The notes: generated by a model from the sequence alone, not told the origin. A DNA stretch of 14,817 bases from Syntrophomonas sp. (GCA_003444615.1 DLUN01000078.1:1351-16167); one strand, 5' to 3'. Counted from the stretch's first letter, positions 1 to 7,359 are shown. Translations and numbers: made by a program.

Positions 1-537
1 GGCTTTTTAGAGGTTATAAAGGATATGGGGCTAAGACAGCCCTTTATAGGCAGAGTTCCACTGGTGAGTGGTGAAATAGGGGAGGATTTTGCCAACTATT
101 TTTTAGTCTCTGAACAGATTCCTTCCCTAATATCGTTAGGTGTGCTGGTAGCTCCTGATTTATCCATAAAGGCAGCCGGGGGGCTTTTTGTCCAGGCTAT
201 GCCCGGAGCCGATGATAAGGTGTTGGAGAAAATAGAACGGCAAGTTTTTTCACTGGGACCTATTAGTTATCTCTTGGATAAATCGTCTTCTTTAGAAGAA
301 ATCATGGAACAGATTATGCAGGATATACCCTATAAACTAGTAGGAGAAAAGCCTTTGCAGTTTAAGTGCAACTGCAGTCATGAGCGTTTGGCCCGCATAA
401 TGGCCAGTTTATCATCTGAAGAATTGCAGGAGATTGAAGCAAGTGTAGGTAAGTTAGAGGTGTGTTGTAACTTCTGTAATGAAGTATATGGTTTTACTCA
501 GGAGGAAATAGCGACTATAAAAAAGCAAAAGCCTTAG
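1..537 (+). CDS. hslO: 33 kDa chaperonin Hsp33, C-terminal part (5' end outside window)
   Basis: Redox-regulated holdase chaperone of the cytoplasm that binds unfolding proteins under oxidative heat stress. The reading frame is open from base 1 (GFLEVIKDMGLRQPF...), so the ATG at 25 is internal and the gene is cut by the window edge; 178 residues of a family usually near 290 are visible. Seen directly: the core-domain stretch VSGEIGEDFANYF and the C-terminal zinc switch CNC, then 30 residues, then CNFC, matching the family's CxC-(27-32)-CxxC arrangement, in which four cysteines bind zinc when reduced. It converges on rpmB, and its stop codon lies inside the shared terminator hairpin. All expected features of the visible part are intact. 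Identification is confident. Confidence 0.96.
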   Translation, partial: GFLEVIKDMGLRQPFIGRVPLVSGEIGEDFANYFLVSEQIPSLISLGVLVAPDLSIKAAGGLFVQAMPGADDKVLEKIERQVFSLGPISYLLDKSSSLEEIMEQIMQDIPYKLVGEKPLQFKCNCSHERLARIMASLSSEELQEIEASVGKLEVCCNFCNEVYGFTQEEIATIKKQKP

Positions 538-552
538 GCTGAACTAAGGCTT
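529..552. terminator. Shared terminator between hslO and rpmB
   Basis: Perfect 9-bp stem AAGCCTTAG / CTAAGGCTT with a 6-nt loop. On the minus strand it is followed by TTGCTTTTTT, a good U-tract, so it is best as the rpmB terminator. On the plus strand the tail is only TTCTT. The hslO stop codon (535-537) forms part of the left arm. Confidence 0.75.
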
Positions 553-559
553 CTTAAGG

Positions 560-748
560 TTATATGGCTCTTTGAACTTTGCCTGATCTCAGGCAGCGAG
601 TACAAACATAGATCCGGCGGGGAGTTCCATTTTCGATTATTTTAACTCTCTGGACATTTGGTTTCCAATCCCGGCTGGTCCTTATATGGGAGTGGCTATA
701 TTTTTTACCAAACGTAACGCCTTTTCCGCAAACTTCGCATTTAGCCAC
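560..748 (-). CDS. rpmB: Large ribosomal subunit protein bL28
   Basis: Small basic protein of the 50S subunit. The 62-residue length and the sequence (MAKCEVCGKG at the N-terminus, RIYVCTRCLRSGKV near the C-terminus) fit bL28. Both CxxC pairs of the zinc-binding form are present (CEVC and CTRC), so this is the four-cysteine version. The start codon is GTG at 748, preceded on the minus strand by a GAGAGGGGG ribosome site. Convergent with hslO and divergent from the asp23-like/fakA operon, which is the order found around rpmB, yloU and yloV in Bacillus. A good promoter candidate lies about 40 bp upstream. Confidence 0.96.
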   Translation of the reverse strand: MAKCEVCGKGVTFGKKYSHSHIRTSRDWKPNVQRVKIIENGTPRRIYVCTRCLRSGKVQRAI

Positions 749-784
749 AAGTGACGCCCCCTCTCATTGACAATGCACTTAACT

Positions 785-813
785 ATTTTAGCAGAAGGTA
801 TTGGAAAGGGCAA
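785..813 (-). promoter_or_regulatory. Sigma-A type promoter of rpmB
   Basis: On the minus strand TTGCCC (808-813), a 17-bp spacer, then TAAAAT (785-790) preceded by TGC, that is an extended -10. Transcription would start near 778, leaving a 30-nt leader that contains the ribosome site. Read by eye. Confidence 0.6.
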
Positions 814-829
814 GAAGAAGGAATAAACT
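801..829 (+). promoter_or_regulatory. Candidate promoter of the asp23-like/fakA operon
   Basis: TTGGAA (801-806), a 17-bp spacer and TAAACT (824-829), each 4 of 6 to consensus, upstream of the gene at 873. It overlaps the rpmB promoter on the other strand, so the two polymerases would compete for this short region. A weak match. Confidence 0.35.
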
Positions 830-872
830 AACCACCAGAGAATTAAATATGGATAGATAGGAGGGTACCATC

Positions 873-1235
873 ATGTTCAAAATCAAGCAAACTGAATTGG
901 GTGAAATAACTGTGGGACGCGAAGTTATTGAAACCATTGCTGGACTTGCGGCAATTGATTGCTATGGTCTGGTAGGAATGGTGGCCCAGGATATACAATC
1001 TGGATTTTGGAGCATCCTGGGAGTAGATTCTATCCGCAAAGGCGTGTCAGTACGCTCATCAGATCAGGGATTGATTGTAGATGTTCATGTTATCGTGGGA
1101 TACGGGATCAAGATCCATGAAGTAGCCCATAATGTAATGCAAAAAGTGGCTTATGTTTTAGAAAATAATGCTGGTATAACCATAGCCCAGGTGAATGTAA
1201 ATGTTAAAGGAGTAAAGGTACTAGGCGAAAAATAG
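873..1235 (+). CDS. Asp23/Gls24 family envelope-stress protein (YloU-like)
   Basis: A 120-residue protein of the Asp23/Gls24 family (DUF322), small cytoplasmic, often membrane-associated proteins linked to envelope stress. Family marks seen: GEITVGREVIETIAGLAA at the start, a central V-rich strand DVHVIVGYGIKIHEVA, and a C-terminal VNVNVKGVKV. ATG at 873 follows TAGGAGGG. The next gene, fakA, begins 15 bp after the stop with its ribosome site starting at the stop codon, so the two are surely cotranscribed. This pairing with a YloV/FakA gene is conserved in Firmicutes, but the biochemical link is not established. Family assignment is confident; function is not known precisely. Confidence 0.9.
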   Translation: MFKIKQTELGEITVGREVIETIAGLAAIDCYGLVGMVAQDIQSGFWSILGVDSIRKGVSVRSSDQGLIVDVHVIVGYGIKIHEVAHNVMQKVAYVLENNAGITIAQVNVNVKGVKVLGEK

Positions 1236-1250
1236 GGGAGGAACAGGGTT

Positions 1251-2864
1251 TTGAGTCTATTTGTTATGACCGGTAATGATTTCATTAGAAGCATTAAGGC
1301 CGGTTGCATTAAACTTGAACATAATCGCGACAGCGTTGACCTTCTTAATGTCTTTCCGGTACCCGATGGAGATACTGGTACCAATATGTATTTGACTCTC
1401 ATGTCAGCTGTACGGGAAGGCGAAAAGAATCGGGACCAGCCTTTGGGCAAACTAGCTAAGTCTGTTTCCATGGGATCTTTAATGGGAGCTCGGGGCAATT
1501 CTGGGGTTATCCTATCCCAAATTTTCCGAGGTATGGCCCGGGTTTTGGAAGGCAAAGAACAGGCTGGGGCGATGGATATAGCCCAGGCCTTAAAGGCTGG
1601 AGCTGACACTGCTTATGAGGCAGTTATGAAGCCAGTGGAAGGAACCATACTAACCGTATCCCGTGAAATTGGCCGGGCTTGTGAAGCTGAGGCCAAGAAG
1701 AATGATGATATTATGGCCGTATTACTGGCAGGAATTGAAGCTGGGCATACTACTTTAGCCCGGACACCTTCCATGCTGCCTATACTCAAAGAAGCGGGGG
1801 TAGTTGATGCCGGAGGGCGTGGATTTCTTTTTTTCCTGGAAGGTTTTGTAGAGGGTCTGGCTCAAGAGCGGGAGATTAAACTGGAACAGTACCGTGAACA
1901 GACTCCTGCAGAGGTGACCATATCCAGGGAAGATATTGAATTGGATTTTCAATACTGTACTGAGGTACTGATTAAAGGACAGGACCTAGACCCTCTGGAT
2001 GTGCGGGATCATTTAGCTCCTTTGGGGGACTCTTTGCTGGTGGTAGGCGGTGATGATCTGCTCAAAGTCCATGTTCATTCCAATCATCCCGGCAAAGTAT
2101 TAGAGACCTGTCTGCAATGGGGTCAGTTAAGTGATATAAAAATCAACAATATGCTGGAGGAAGCTCATGAACATCGCTTGCTAGTTGAGGAAGCTGGGGA
2201 TAACCAGAAGAGCATAGGGTTGGTAGCTGTTTCTGCCGGAGATGGGGTAGGAGAGATTTTGGAAAGCTTGGGAGTTGATTTATTAGTAGAGGGCGGGCAA
2301 ACCATGAATCCCAGCACCGAGGATTTGCTAAATGCCTGTAACCAGGTGGATGCACAAACAGTTATTATTCTCCCCAATAACAGCAATATAATTATGGCTG
2401 CCCAGCAGGTAGTGGAACTGTGTGGCAAAAAGGTGGTAGTAGTTCCTACTCGATCCGTGATGCAGGCCATAACTGCTTTGATTGCTTATGATGCGGAAGG
2501 AGATATCGAAGCAGTGGCGGAAGAGATGACTTCCCATATCGACAATGTAATATATGGGGAGGTTACTTATGCAGTTCGTGATTCAGCTGTCAATGGACTT
2601 ACTATTAAAGAGGGCGATACCATTGGGCTTATTCAGGATAAGGTAGTTTTAACCAGTCCCAATGCCGAAGAGGCAGTTGTAGGTTTATTAAAAGAAATGC
2701 TTAACGAAGACAGCGAGTTGATTACCCTGCTATATGGCGAGGGTATAACTGAAGATGATGCCCAGGCTTTATTGGAGCGACTGCAAAAAGAATATCCTGA
2801 TAAAGAAATTGAGGTTCATTATGGCGGACAGCCCCATTATAGTTACTGGATTTCAGCAGAATAA
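1251..2864 (+). CDS. fakA: Fatty acid kinase ATP-binding subunit FakA (DAK2 domain, YloV-like)
   Basis: ATP-binding half of the fatty acid kinase; it phosphorylates fatty acids bound to FakB (DegV-type) to acyl-phosphates for phospholipid synthesis. The N-terminal DhaL/DAK2 domain (about residues 1-200) shows the metal- and nucleotide-binding signature VFPVPDGDTGTNM (Asp39 and Asp41) and MGARGNSGV (79-85). DAGGRGF follows near the domain end. A C-terminal DegV-like domain begins near residue 320 (IGLVAVSAGDG) and holds GQTMNPST. The 537-aa length is normal (about 550). The start is TTG at 1251: GGGGAGGA lies 8-9 nt upstream, whereas the in-frame ATG at 1266 is too far from it. No fakB/degV is in the window, so the partner must be elsewhere. 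Confidence 0.93.
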   Translation: MSLFVMTGNDFIRSIKAGCIKLEHNRDSVDLLNVFPVPDGDTGTNMYLTLMSAVREGEKNRDQPLGKLAKSVSMGSLMGARGNSGVILSQIFRGMARVLEGKEQAGAMDIAQALKAGADTAYEAVMKPVEGTILTVSREIGRACEAEAKKNDDIMAVLLAGIEAGHTTLARTPSMLPILKEAGVVDAGGRGFLFFLEGFVEGLAQEREIKLEQYREQTPAEVTISREDIELDFQYCTEVLIKGQDLDPLDVRDHLAPLGDSLLVVGGDDLLKVHVHSNHPGKVLETCLQWGQLSDIKINNMLEEAHEHRLLVEEAGDNQKSIGLVAVSAGDGVGEILESLGVDLLVEGGQTMNPSTEDLLNACNQVDAQTVIILPNNSNIIMAAQQVVELCGKKVVVVPTRSVMQAITALIAYDAEGDIEAVAEEMTSHIDNVIYGEVTYAVRDSAVNGLTIKEGDTIGLIQDKVVLTSPNAEEAVVGLLKEMLNEDSELITLLYGEGITEDDAQALLERLQKEYPDKEIEVHYGGQPHYSYWISAE

Positions 2865-2874
2865 GAATAGTAGA

Positions 2875-2898
2875 AAAAGGCGGGCGATCCCGCCTTTT
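2875..2898 (+). terminator. Terminator or attenuator between fakA and recG
   Basis: Perfect 10-bp stem AAAAGGCGGG / CCCGCCTTTT with a CGAT loop. The U-tract is only TTTT and then GC, and the recG ribosome site AGGAGG (2906-2911) begins 8 nt later, so it may allow partial read-through into recG. Confidence 0.7.
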
Positions 2899-2916
2899 GC
2901 CATTTAGGAGGAGAAC

Positions 2917-4935
2917 ATGGAAAGGCTGTTGCAGAAGGTACAGTATCTGAAAGGAGTAGGACCACAGAGAAGCAGACTTTTGGCCAAAATGGGCATATTT
3001 AATATATTTGATCTTCTCTGGCATTTTCCTCGTACTTATATGGATCGGAGTTCGGTTCAGCAGCCTGGACAGCTAGTGATAGGGGAACAGGCCAATATTA
3101 TTGGCACAGTAAAAACCATTCGTTCCAGCCGCAGCCGCAAGGGTATGTCAGTATTATCAGCGATGATAAGTTCTCCAGGGGGCTCAATTCAAGCCGTCTG
3201 GTTCAATCAACCGTTTTTGATAGATACCATAAAAAGCGGGCAAAGAATCTGGCTACACGGTAAAATAAAGAATGTCCTGCCTCCTGAAATTCATGTAAGT
3301 GAATATGAGATTCTAGGACAAGAAGATACTGTACCTAGTATAGTACCCATTTATACTACTACGGAAGGGATATCCCAGAGAGTATGGCGTTTGCTGATGG
3401 ACCAAGCCTTAAAAAGTTATCTCTCTGATTACCCGGAAATACTGAATTCAGGACAGCGTGAGCATTATGGGGTATGTGGGATTCGGGAAGCCTTAGCCAA
3501 TATCCACTTCCCCCTGGATCGTAATGCCTATGTTCAGGCTCGTAAACGGTTGGCTTTTGAGGAACTGTTGTTATTTCAGATGCGCTTGCTTGAGTTATCG
3601 GCGGAAGATACTCATGCGGGATTAATTCATCGTGAAAAGAATGACTTAGTCCAGCGAGTCTTGGCAGCATTGCCTTATAAGCTAACTGCTGCCCAACAGA
3701 GAGTAATTGCCGAGATATTTGCGGATATGGAATCACCTAGAATAATGAATCGACTCTTGCAGGGGGATGTGGGGGCTGGTAAAACGGTAGTGGCGGCTTT
3801 GGCCATGGCTAAAGCTGTAGCCAGCGGTTACCAGGCCGCCCTTATGGCACCAACAGAGATACTGGCTATACAGCATGGACAGGTTATCAACGATATACTC
3901 AGCGGCTCAGGAGTTAAAACCGCTTTACTGACTGGGAGCAGCACTGCAGCCCAACGTTCTGATATTTTATATCAAACCCAGCACGGGGAAATTGATGTTC
4001 TTATCGGCACCCATGCCCTCATTCAGGAAGGAGTGGCCTTTGAGAAGCTTGGATTAGCAGTAATAGATGAACAGCATCGTTTTGGAGTACGTCAGAGAGC
4101 TGCGTTGACCGCCAAAGGAGACCATCCTGACACGCTTATTATGACAGCTACTCCCATTCCACGAACCCTTGCTTTAACAGCTTATGGAAACCTGGAGATC
4201 AGTATTATAGATCAACTTCCCCCGGGCAGGAAACCGGTTAAAACTAAATATTTGCCCTATAAGGCCCGGGTTCAGGCATACCGCTACGTGAAACAGGAGA
4301 TAATGGCCGGACGACAAGCCTATATAGTCTGCCCTCTAGTGGAGGAATCGGAAACACAGGATCTTCAGGCGGCTGTTAATTTGTATGATGAATTAAGGAA
4401 CGGTATTTTTACCGGCTATGAGCTTGGCCTTTTACACGGTCAAATGCGCCCTGTAGAAAAAGAAGAGATTATGAGCCAGTTTAAGAACGGGAAGATCAAA
4501 ATACTGGTGACCACTACGGTAATTGAAGTCGGTGTGGATGTAGCCAACGCCAATGTGATGCTCATAGAACACGCTGAGCGTTTTGGGCTATCCCAGCTTC
4601 ACCAGTTGCGCGGGAGGGTAGGCCGGAGCAGTGTACAGTCTTATTGTATTCTGCTGGCAGAACCCCATACCGATGAATCCAAACAGCGTTTACGGGCTAT
4701 GGAAATTAGTAATGATGGTTTCTATTTGGCTCAACAAGATCTGAGCATAAGAGGTCCCGGGGACTTCTGGGGGGTGCGCCAGCACGGTCTGGACCAGTTA
4801 AAAATCGCCAACCTGACCAAGGACTTGGTACTGGCGGAAAAAGCCCGGCAGTGCTCCCGGGAATTAAACCCTCTGGACTGGCAGAACTATGTAAATGCCA
4901 GGTTTCCAGTGAGTGAAGGTACTGCTATGAACTAA
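2917..4935 (+). CDS. recG: ATP-dependent DNA helicase RecG
   Basis: Branch-migration helicase acting on stalled replication forks and recombination intermediates. The 672-aa length is close to the 680 or so usual for the family. Domains: N-terminal wedge/OB fold (about 1-230), then the SF2 helicase core. Motifs seen: Walker A GDVGAGKT (283-290), DEQH box (384-387) in VIDEQHRFGVRQR, motif III TATPIPRT, and motif VI QLRGRVGR (563-570). The C-terminus carries RGPGDFWGVRQHG, typical of RecG. ATG at 2917 has AGGAGG 5 nt upstream. In Bacillus, sdaAB and sdaAA lie between yloV and recG; here they are absent. No convincing terminator follows the gene. All catalytic motifs are intact. Confidence 0.97.
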   Translation: MERLLQKVQYLKGVGPQRSRLLAKMGIFNIFDLLWHFPRTYMDRSSVQQPGQLVIGEQANIIGTVKTIRSSRSRKGMSVLSAMISSPGGSIQAVWFNQPFLIDTIKSGQRIWLHGKIKNVLPPEIHVSEYEILGQEDTVPSIVPIYTTTEGISQRVWRLLMDQALKSYLSDYPEILNSGQREHYGVCGIREALANIHFPLDRNAYVQARKRLAFEELLLFQMRLLELSAEDTHAGLIHREKNDLVQRVLAALPYKLTAAQQRVIAEIFADMESPRIMNRLLQGDVGAGKTVVAALAMAKAVASGYQAALMAPTEILAIQHGQVINDILSGSGVKTALLTGSSTAAQRSDILYQTQHGEIDVLIGTHALIQEGVAFEKLGLAVIDEQHRFGVRQRAALTAKGDHPDTLIMTATPIPRTLALTAYGNLEISIIDQLPPGRKPVKTKYLPYKARVQAYRYVKQEIMAGRQAYIVCPLVEESETQDLQAAVNLYDELRNGIFTGYELGLLHGQMRPVEKEEIMSQFKNGKIKILVTTTVIEVGVDVANANVMLIEHAERFGLSQLHQLRGRVGRSSVQSYCILLAEPHTDESKQRLRAMEISNDGFYLAQQDLSIRGPGDFWGVRQHGLDQLKIANLTKDLVLAEKARQCSRELNPLDWQNYVNARFPVSEGTAMN

Positions 4936-4986
4936 AGACATTAAGGAGATAGTCAAAAAAGCTAAGAAACTGCTCTTTGCTTATAG

Positions 4987-4992
4987 TATAAT
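4987..4992 (+). promoter_or_regulatory. Consensus -10 box in the recG/CoA-transferase gap
   Basis: A perfect TATAAT in the 181-bp gap. No good -35 is seen at 16-18 bp (AAGAAA at 17 bp). If used, it gives a leader of about 117 nt that contains the CTTAGC/GCTAAG stem and the 13-bp palindrome described separately. Confidence 0.4.
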
Positions 4993-5014
4993 TAGGACAA
5001 ATCAATTCAAGGCC

Positions 5015-5049
5015 CTTAGCATGGGTACCTATTAAACCGGCTCGCTAAG
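5015..5049 (+). other. Leader stem CTTAGC / GCTAAG
   Basis: CTTAGC (5015-5020) can pair with GCTAAG (5044-5049), enclosing a 23-nt loop. A second GCTAAG copy lies at 4961-4966, upstream of the putative start of transcription. No known riboswitch or T-box is recognised; the T-box consensus is absent. Confidence 0.3.
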
Positions 5050-5088
5050 CGGGAAGAATATTAAGACATATTATTGATGATACCCAGG

Positions 5089-5101
5089 GAACAGACTGTT
5101 C
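5089..5101. promoter_or_regulatory. 13-bp perfect palindrome before the CoA-transferase/GNAT gene
   Basis: GAACAG-A-CTGTTC ends one base before the ribosome site TAGGAGGG (5102-5109) of the gene at 5117. It could be a repressor operator, or an RNA hairpin that limits access to the ribosome site. Confidence 0.4.
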
Positions 5102-5116
5102 TAGGAGGGATAGCGA

Positions 5117-6964
5117 ATGTATAAGCCGGATGATTTCAATAATAAAATAATTGACGAGAATAAACTTATATCTCTTATCGAACCGGGAAATCGGATATTT
5201 CTCTCCAGTGGTTCTGCCATGCCTGTTAGGGTGGCAAAAGCAATTGCAACTTCTGAAAATCTCCTGGGTTATGATCTGGAAATAATTCAAATTACCGCTG
5301 CCAGAGATTATTTTACAGATGAGTCATCTTCTAACCGTAATTACCGGTATAAAACTTTTCACAGCGGAGAAACAGCCTTTGAAGAAGGCTATTCTGGAAA
5401 AAAAGATTATTATCCGGCCAATCTTTTAGAGATACCATATCTTTTCGCTATCCAAGCAATTGAGATCGACATAGCGGTGGTAGCTGCATCCCCCCCTGAC
5501 AAGCGGGGGTATATGAATCTTGGCATTGCCATTGATGTAGCGGATGAAGTTATTAAAAATGCTGCTGTTGTCATCGCCGAGGTAAATCCCAATATTCCCA
5601 TTACATATGGTGACACTTTGATTCATGTTGACCAGGTAGATCATATCATTTTTAGTGATGAACCTTTGATTGAAAGGAAAAGAACACCTTATGACAGTCT
5701 CCAGGATCGAATCGGTTGGCATGTAAGCAATCTTATTCCCGATGGAGCAACGGTTGTGATGCACGTGGGCAGATTATTTGATGCCATTGCCCATCACTTA
5801 AAAACTAAGAAAGATCTCGGTATCCTTACTAACGCTGTGTCCGATTGGGTCATTGACTTGGTGGAAGCTGGTGCGATTTCCAGGGATCGTAAGCGGGAAC
5901 TTGGCGGGCAGATAAATACTAGTTATTGTTATGGGACCCAAAAGCTGTATGATTATGTAAACAACAACCCGCTGATCGGGTTCTATCCTATTACCAAACT
6001 GGCAACCCCTCTTATTATTAGAAGAATTCCCAAACTCATAAGCATTATGAATGTAGAAAAAATTGATGTAACGGCTTCTAGAGTTCTGGTTTACGCAGGG
6101 GACGATCTGCTGTCAGGATATGAGAGCAAATTCAACTTCGCTGCGGGAACAGCCTACTCAGGCAGCGGCAAAGTTATTTTCGCTCTAAAATCAATAGACC
6201 AAAACGGAGAGAGCAACATCGTTATATCCCATACTGAGAATCCGGAAAGGGTCAGGTCGACCCTCAGTGTTGCCAGATATGTGGTAACTGAATATGGAGT
6301 TGCTTCTCTATTCGGCAAATCAATCAGAGAGCGGGTACTCTCCCTGATAGAAGTTGCCCATCCTGATCACAGGGAAACTCTTTTTAAGCAAGCGAAAGAG
6401 AGAGGTTTTATTTATCCTGATCAGATATATAGATCCATCGCTGCCAACTACCCTGCCCACCTCGAAACAGTAAAAACTTTCAAAGATGGATTGGAATTAA
6501 GAATCCGGCCCATAAGAGCCTCGGATGAAGATATGATGAGGAGACTTTTCTACAAGTTCTCCGATCAATCGAAATATTACCGGTATTTTAGCAGTGTCAG
6601 AGTAATGCCTCATGAAAACATGCAGAAGTATCTCAGCGTGGATTATGAAAATATCATGTCAGTTGTAGCTGTTCACCAACATGGCAACGTTGAAAGAATA
6701 GTTGCAGAAGCCAGATATGCAGCATATCCAACAGGAGATAATTATGAGATGGCTTTTCTAGTGGATGAGGAATTCCAGGGCAAAGGCATAGCCACTTATC
6801 TGGCGGAATTTCTAATAATGATCGCTAGAGAAAGAGGAGTTAAAAAGCTCAGTGCCCTGGTTTTGGCTCAGAATGCCATGATGCTGGCGGTGTTTGATAA
6901 ACTATCCGTAAAACCCGTAAAACATTATGACGGGGATACCATTGAGTTGGAATTTCATCTCTAA
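5117..6964 (+). CDS. CoA-transferase-like domain fused to GNAT acetyltransferase
   Basis: A 615-aa two-domain protein. Residues 1 to about 445 match the acetyl-CoA hydrolase/4-hydroxybutyrate CoA-transferase family: SPPDKRGYMNLG, IAEVNPNIPITYGD, and VVTEYGVASLFGKSIRERV with E392-Y-G. Residues about 460-615 are a GNAT domain (LRIRPIRASDEDMM at its start) with the acetyl-CoA loop Q554-G-K-G-I-A. The family's catalytic glutamate, normally in a GIHTEMFSDG-type motif, appears replaced: here the segment is GILTNAVSDW with Asn239. The usual GGQxDF loop is also altered (ESKFNF). So the N-terminal domain may bind acyl-CoA without transferring it, and the protein may be mainly a lysine or small-molecule acetyltransferase. 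ATG at 5117 follows TAGGAGGG. Transcribed alone: long gap upstream, strong terminator downstream. Domain calls are confident; substrate is unknown. Confidence 0.88.
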   Translation: MYKPDDFNNKIIDENKLISLIEPGNRIFLSSGSAMPVRVAKAIATSENLLGYDLEIIQITAARDYFTDESSSNRNYRYKTFHSGETAFEEGYSGKKDYYPANLLEIPYLFAIQAIEIDIAVVAASPPDKRGYMNLGIAIDVADEVIKNAAVVIAEVNPNIPITYGDTLIHVDQVDHIIFSDEPLIERKRTPYDSLQDRIGWHVSNLIPDGATVVMHVGRLFDAIAHHLKTKKDLGILTNAVSDWVIDLVEAGAISRDRKRELGGQINTSYCYGTQKLYDYVNNNPLIGFYPITKLATPLIIRRIPKLISIMNVEKIDVTASRVLVYAGDDLLSGYESKFNFAAGTAYSGSGKVIFALKSIDQNGESNIVISHTENPERVRSTLSVARYVVTEYGVASLFGKSIRERVLSLIEVAHPDHRETLFKQAKERGFIYPDQIYRSIAANYPAHLETVKTFKDGLELRIRPIRASDEDMMRRLFYKFSDQSKYYRYFSSVRVMPHENMQKYLSVDYENIMSVVAVHQHGNVERIVAEARYAAYPTGDNYEMAFLVDEEFQGKGIATYLAEFLIMIARERGVKKLSALVLAQNAMMLAVFDKLSVKPVKHYDGDTIELEFHL

Positions 6965-7092
6965 CCAGACGGGAACGTTTTTGCTGTACTGTTATTCTGA
7001 AACAGAGCAGGAGAGATCAGACCGTGAATAGGTAATCTCTAGTGCCAAGCATTTATTAAAAAAAGAATTAAAAAAATTGAATTACAAATACT
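6965..7092. other. Gene-free, AT-rich stretch after the CoA-transferase/GNAT gene
   Basis: No coding signal seen. It holds a 6-bp inverted repeat AGAGAT...ATCTCT (about 7012-7040) and A-tracts at 7058-7076 that lead into the candidate sigma-G promoter and the terminator. Confidence 0.5.
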
Positions 7093-7093
7093 A
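7065..7093 (+). promoter_or_regulatory. Candidate sigma-G promoter of the SASP pair
   Basis: GAATT (7065-7069), a 17-bp spacer and AATACTA (7087-7093), compared with the sigma-G consensus GMATR / CATNNTA. Start of transcription would fall near 7099, inside the left arm of the upstream gene's terminator, leaving about 60 nt before the microprotein start. A moderate match judged by eye. Confidence 0.4.
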
Positions 7094-7122
7094 AATAAGC
7101 CGGGGAAATCTCCGGCTTATTT
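7093..7122 (+). terminator. Terminator of the CoA-transferase/GNAT gene
   Basis: Perfect 11-bp stem AAATAAGCCGG / CCGGCTTATTT with an 8-nt loop that can pair further, followed by TGTTT; the 3' arm itself ends in TTATTT. This is the first strong terminator after the stop at 6964. Confidence 0.85.
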
Positions 7123-7160
7123 TGTTTACCGAGGTAATTCAGGGAGGTGGCTATATATAA

Positions 7161-7286
7161 ATGAAAGAAAAATCATCAGCAAACCTAACCGATACTGTTG
7201 AGCATCTAAAGTTCGAAGTTGCTCAGGAGTATGGTCTGAATCGAAAAAACGACAAAAAATCCAAGAAAAATATTAAAAACTCTTGA
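7161..7286 (+). CDS. SASP-like microprotein, 41 aa
   Basis: A short reading frame with ATG at 7161 after GGGAGGTGG (7142-7150, spacing about 11 nt). Residues 16-26, LKFEVAQEYGL, resemble the germination-protease recognition segment of alpha/beta-type small acid-soluble spore proteins; the next gene has FKMEAAREVGV at the matching place. The rest differs: the second conserved SASP block (G-x-L-T-x-R-x-A-G-x-x-G-G) is missing and is replaced by a lysine-rich tail, KNDKKSKKNIKNS. It sits 73 bp before a full SASP gene with no promoter or terminator seen between, so cotranscription is likely. It could be a reduced SASP, a GPR substrate that binds DNA through its basic tail, or a decayed gene. No second half is found in other frames nearby. 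Confidence 0.55.
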   Translation: MKEKSSANLTDTVEHLKFEVAQEYGLNRKNDKKSKKNIKNS

Positions 7287-7359
7287 AATAACTTCTAGGC
7301 ATAGATGATTTGGCTGAGGACACAATAAGACTACCAACAGAAAAGGAGGTGAAAGTATA

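Noticed and set aside
767..789. TTGACA (767-772) as -35 of a plus-strand promoter
   Set aside because: The only -10-like sequence, TATTTT at 784, is 11 bp away, and at 17 bp the sequence is AGCAGA. The minus-strand rpmB promoter explains the region better.
1151..1609. 152-codon open frame on the minus strand
   Set aside because: It lies wholly over the 3' end of the asp23-like gene and the conserved DAK2 domain of fakA, and its product shows no family feature.
4993..5116. T-box or other riboswitch in the leader of the CoA-transferase/GNAT gene
   Set aside because: Neither the T-box AGGGTGGNACCGCG element nor any other riboswitch core I know is present; only short stems are seen.
7025..7055. 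TGAATA at 7025-7030 with CATTTA at 7050-7055 as a sigma-G promoter
   Set aside because: The spacing is 19 bp, the -10 does not fit CATNNTA, and any RNA from it would meet the full terminator at 7093-7122.
7287..7359. Frameshifted second half of a SASP after the 41-aa frame
   Set aside because: None of the three frames in this stretch reads like the GDLTTRQAG block, so a recent frameshift is not supported.
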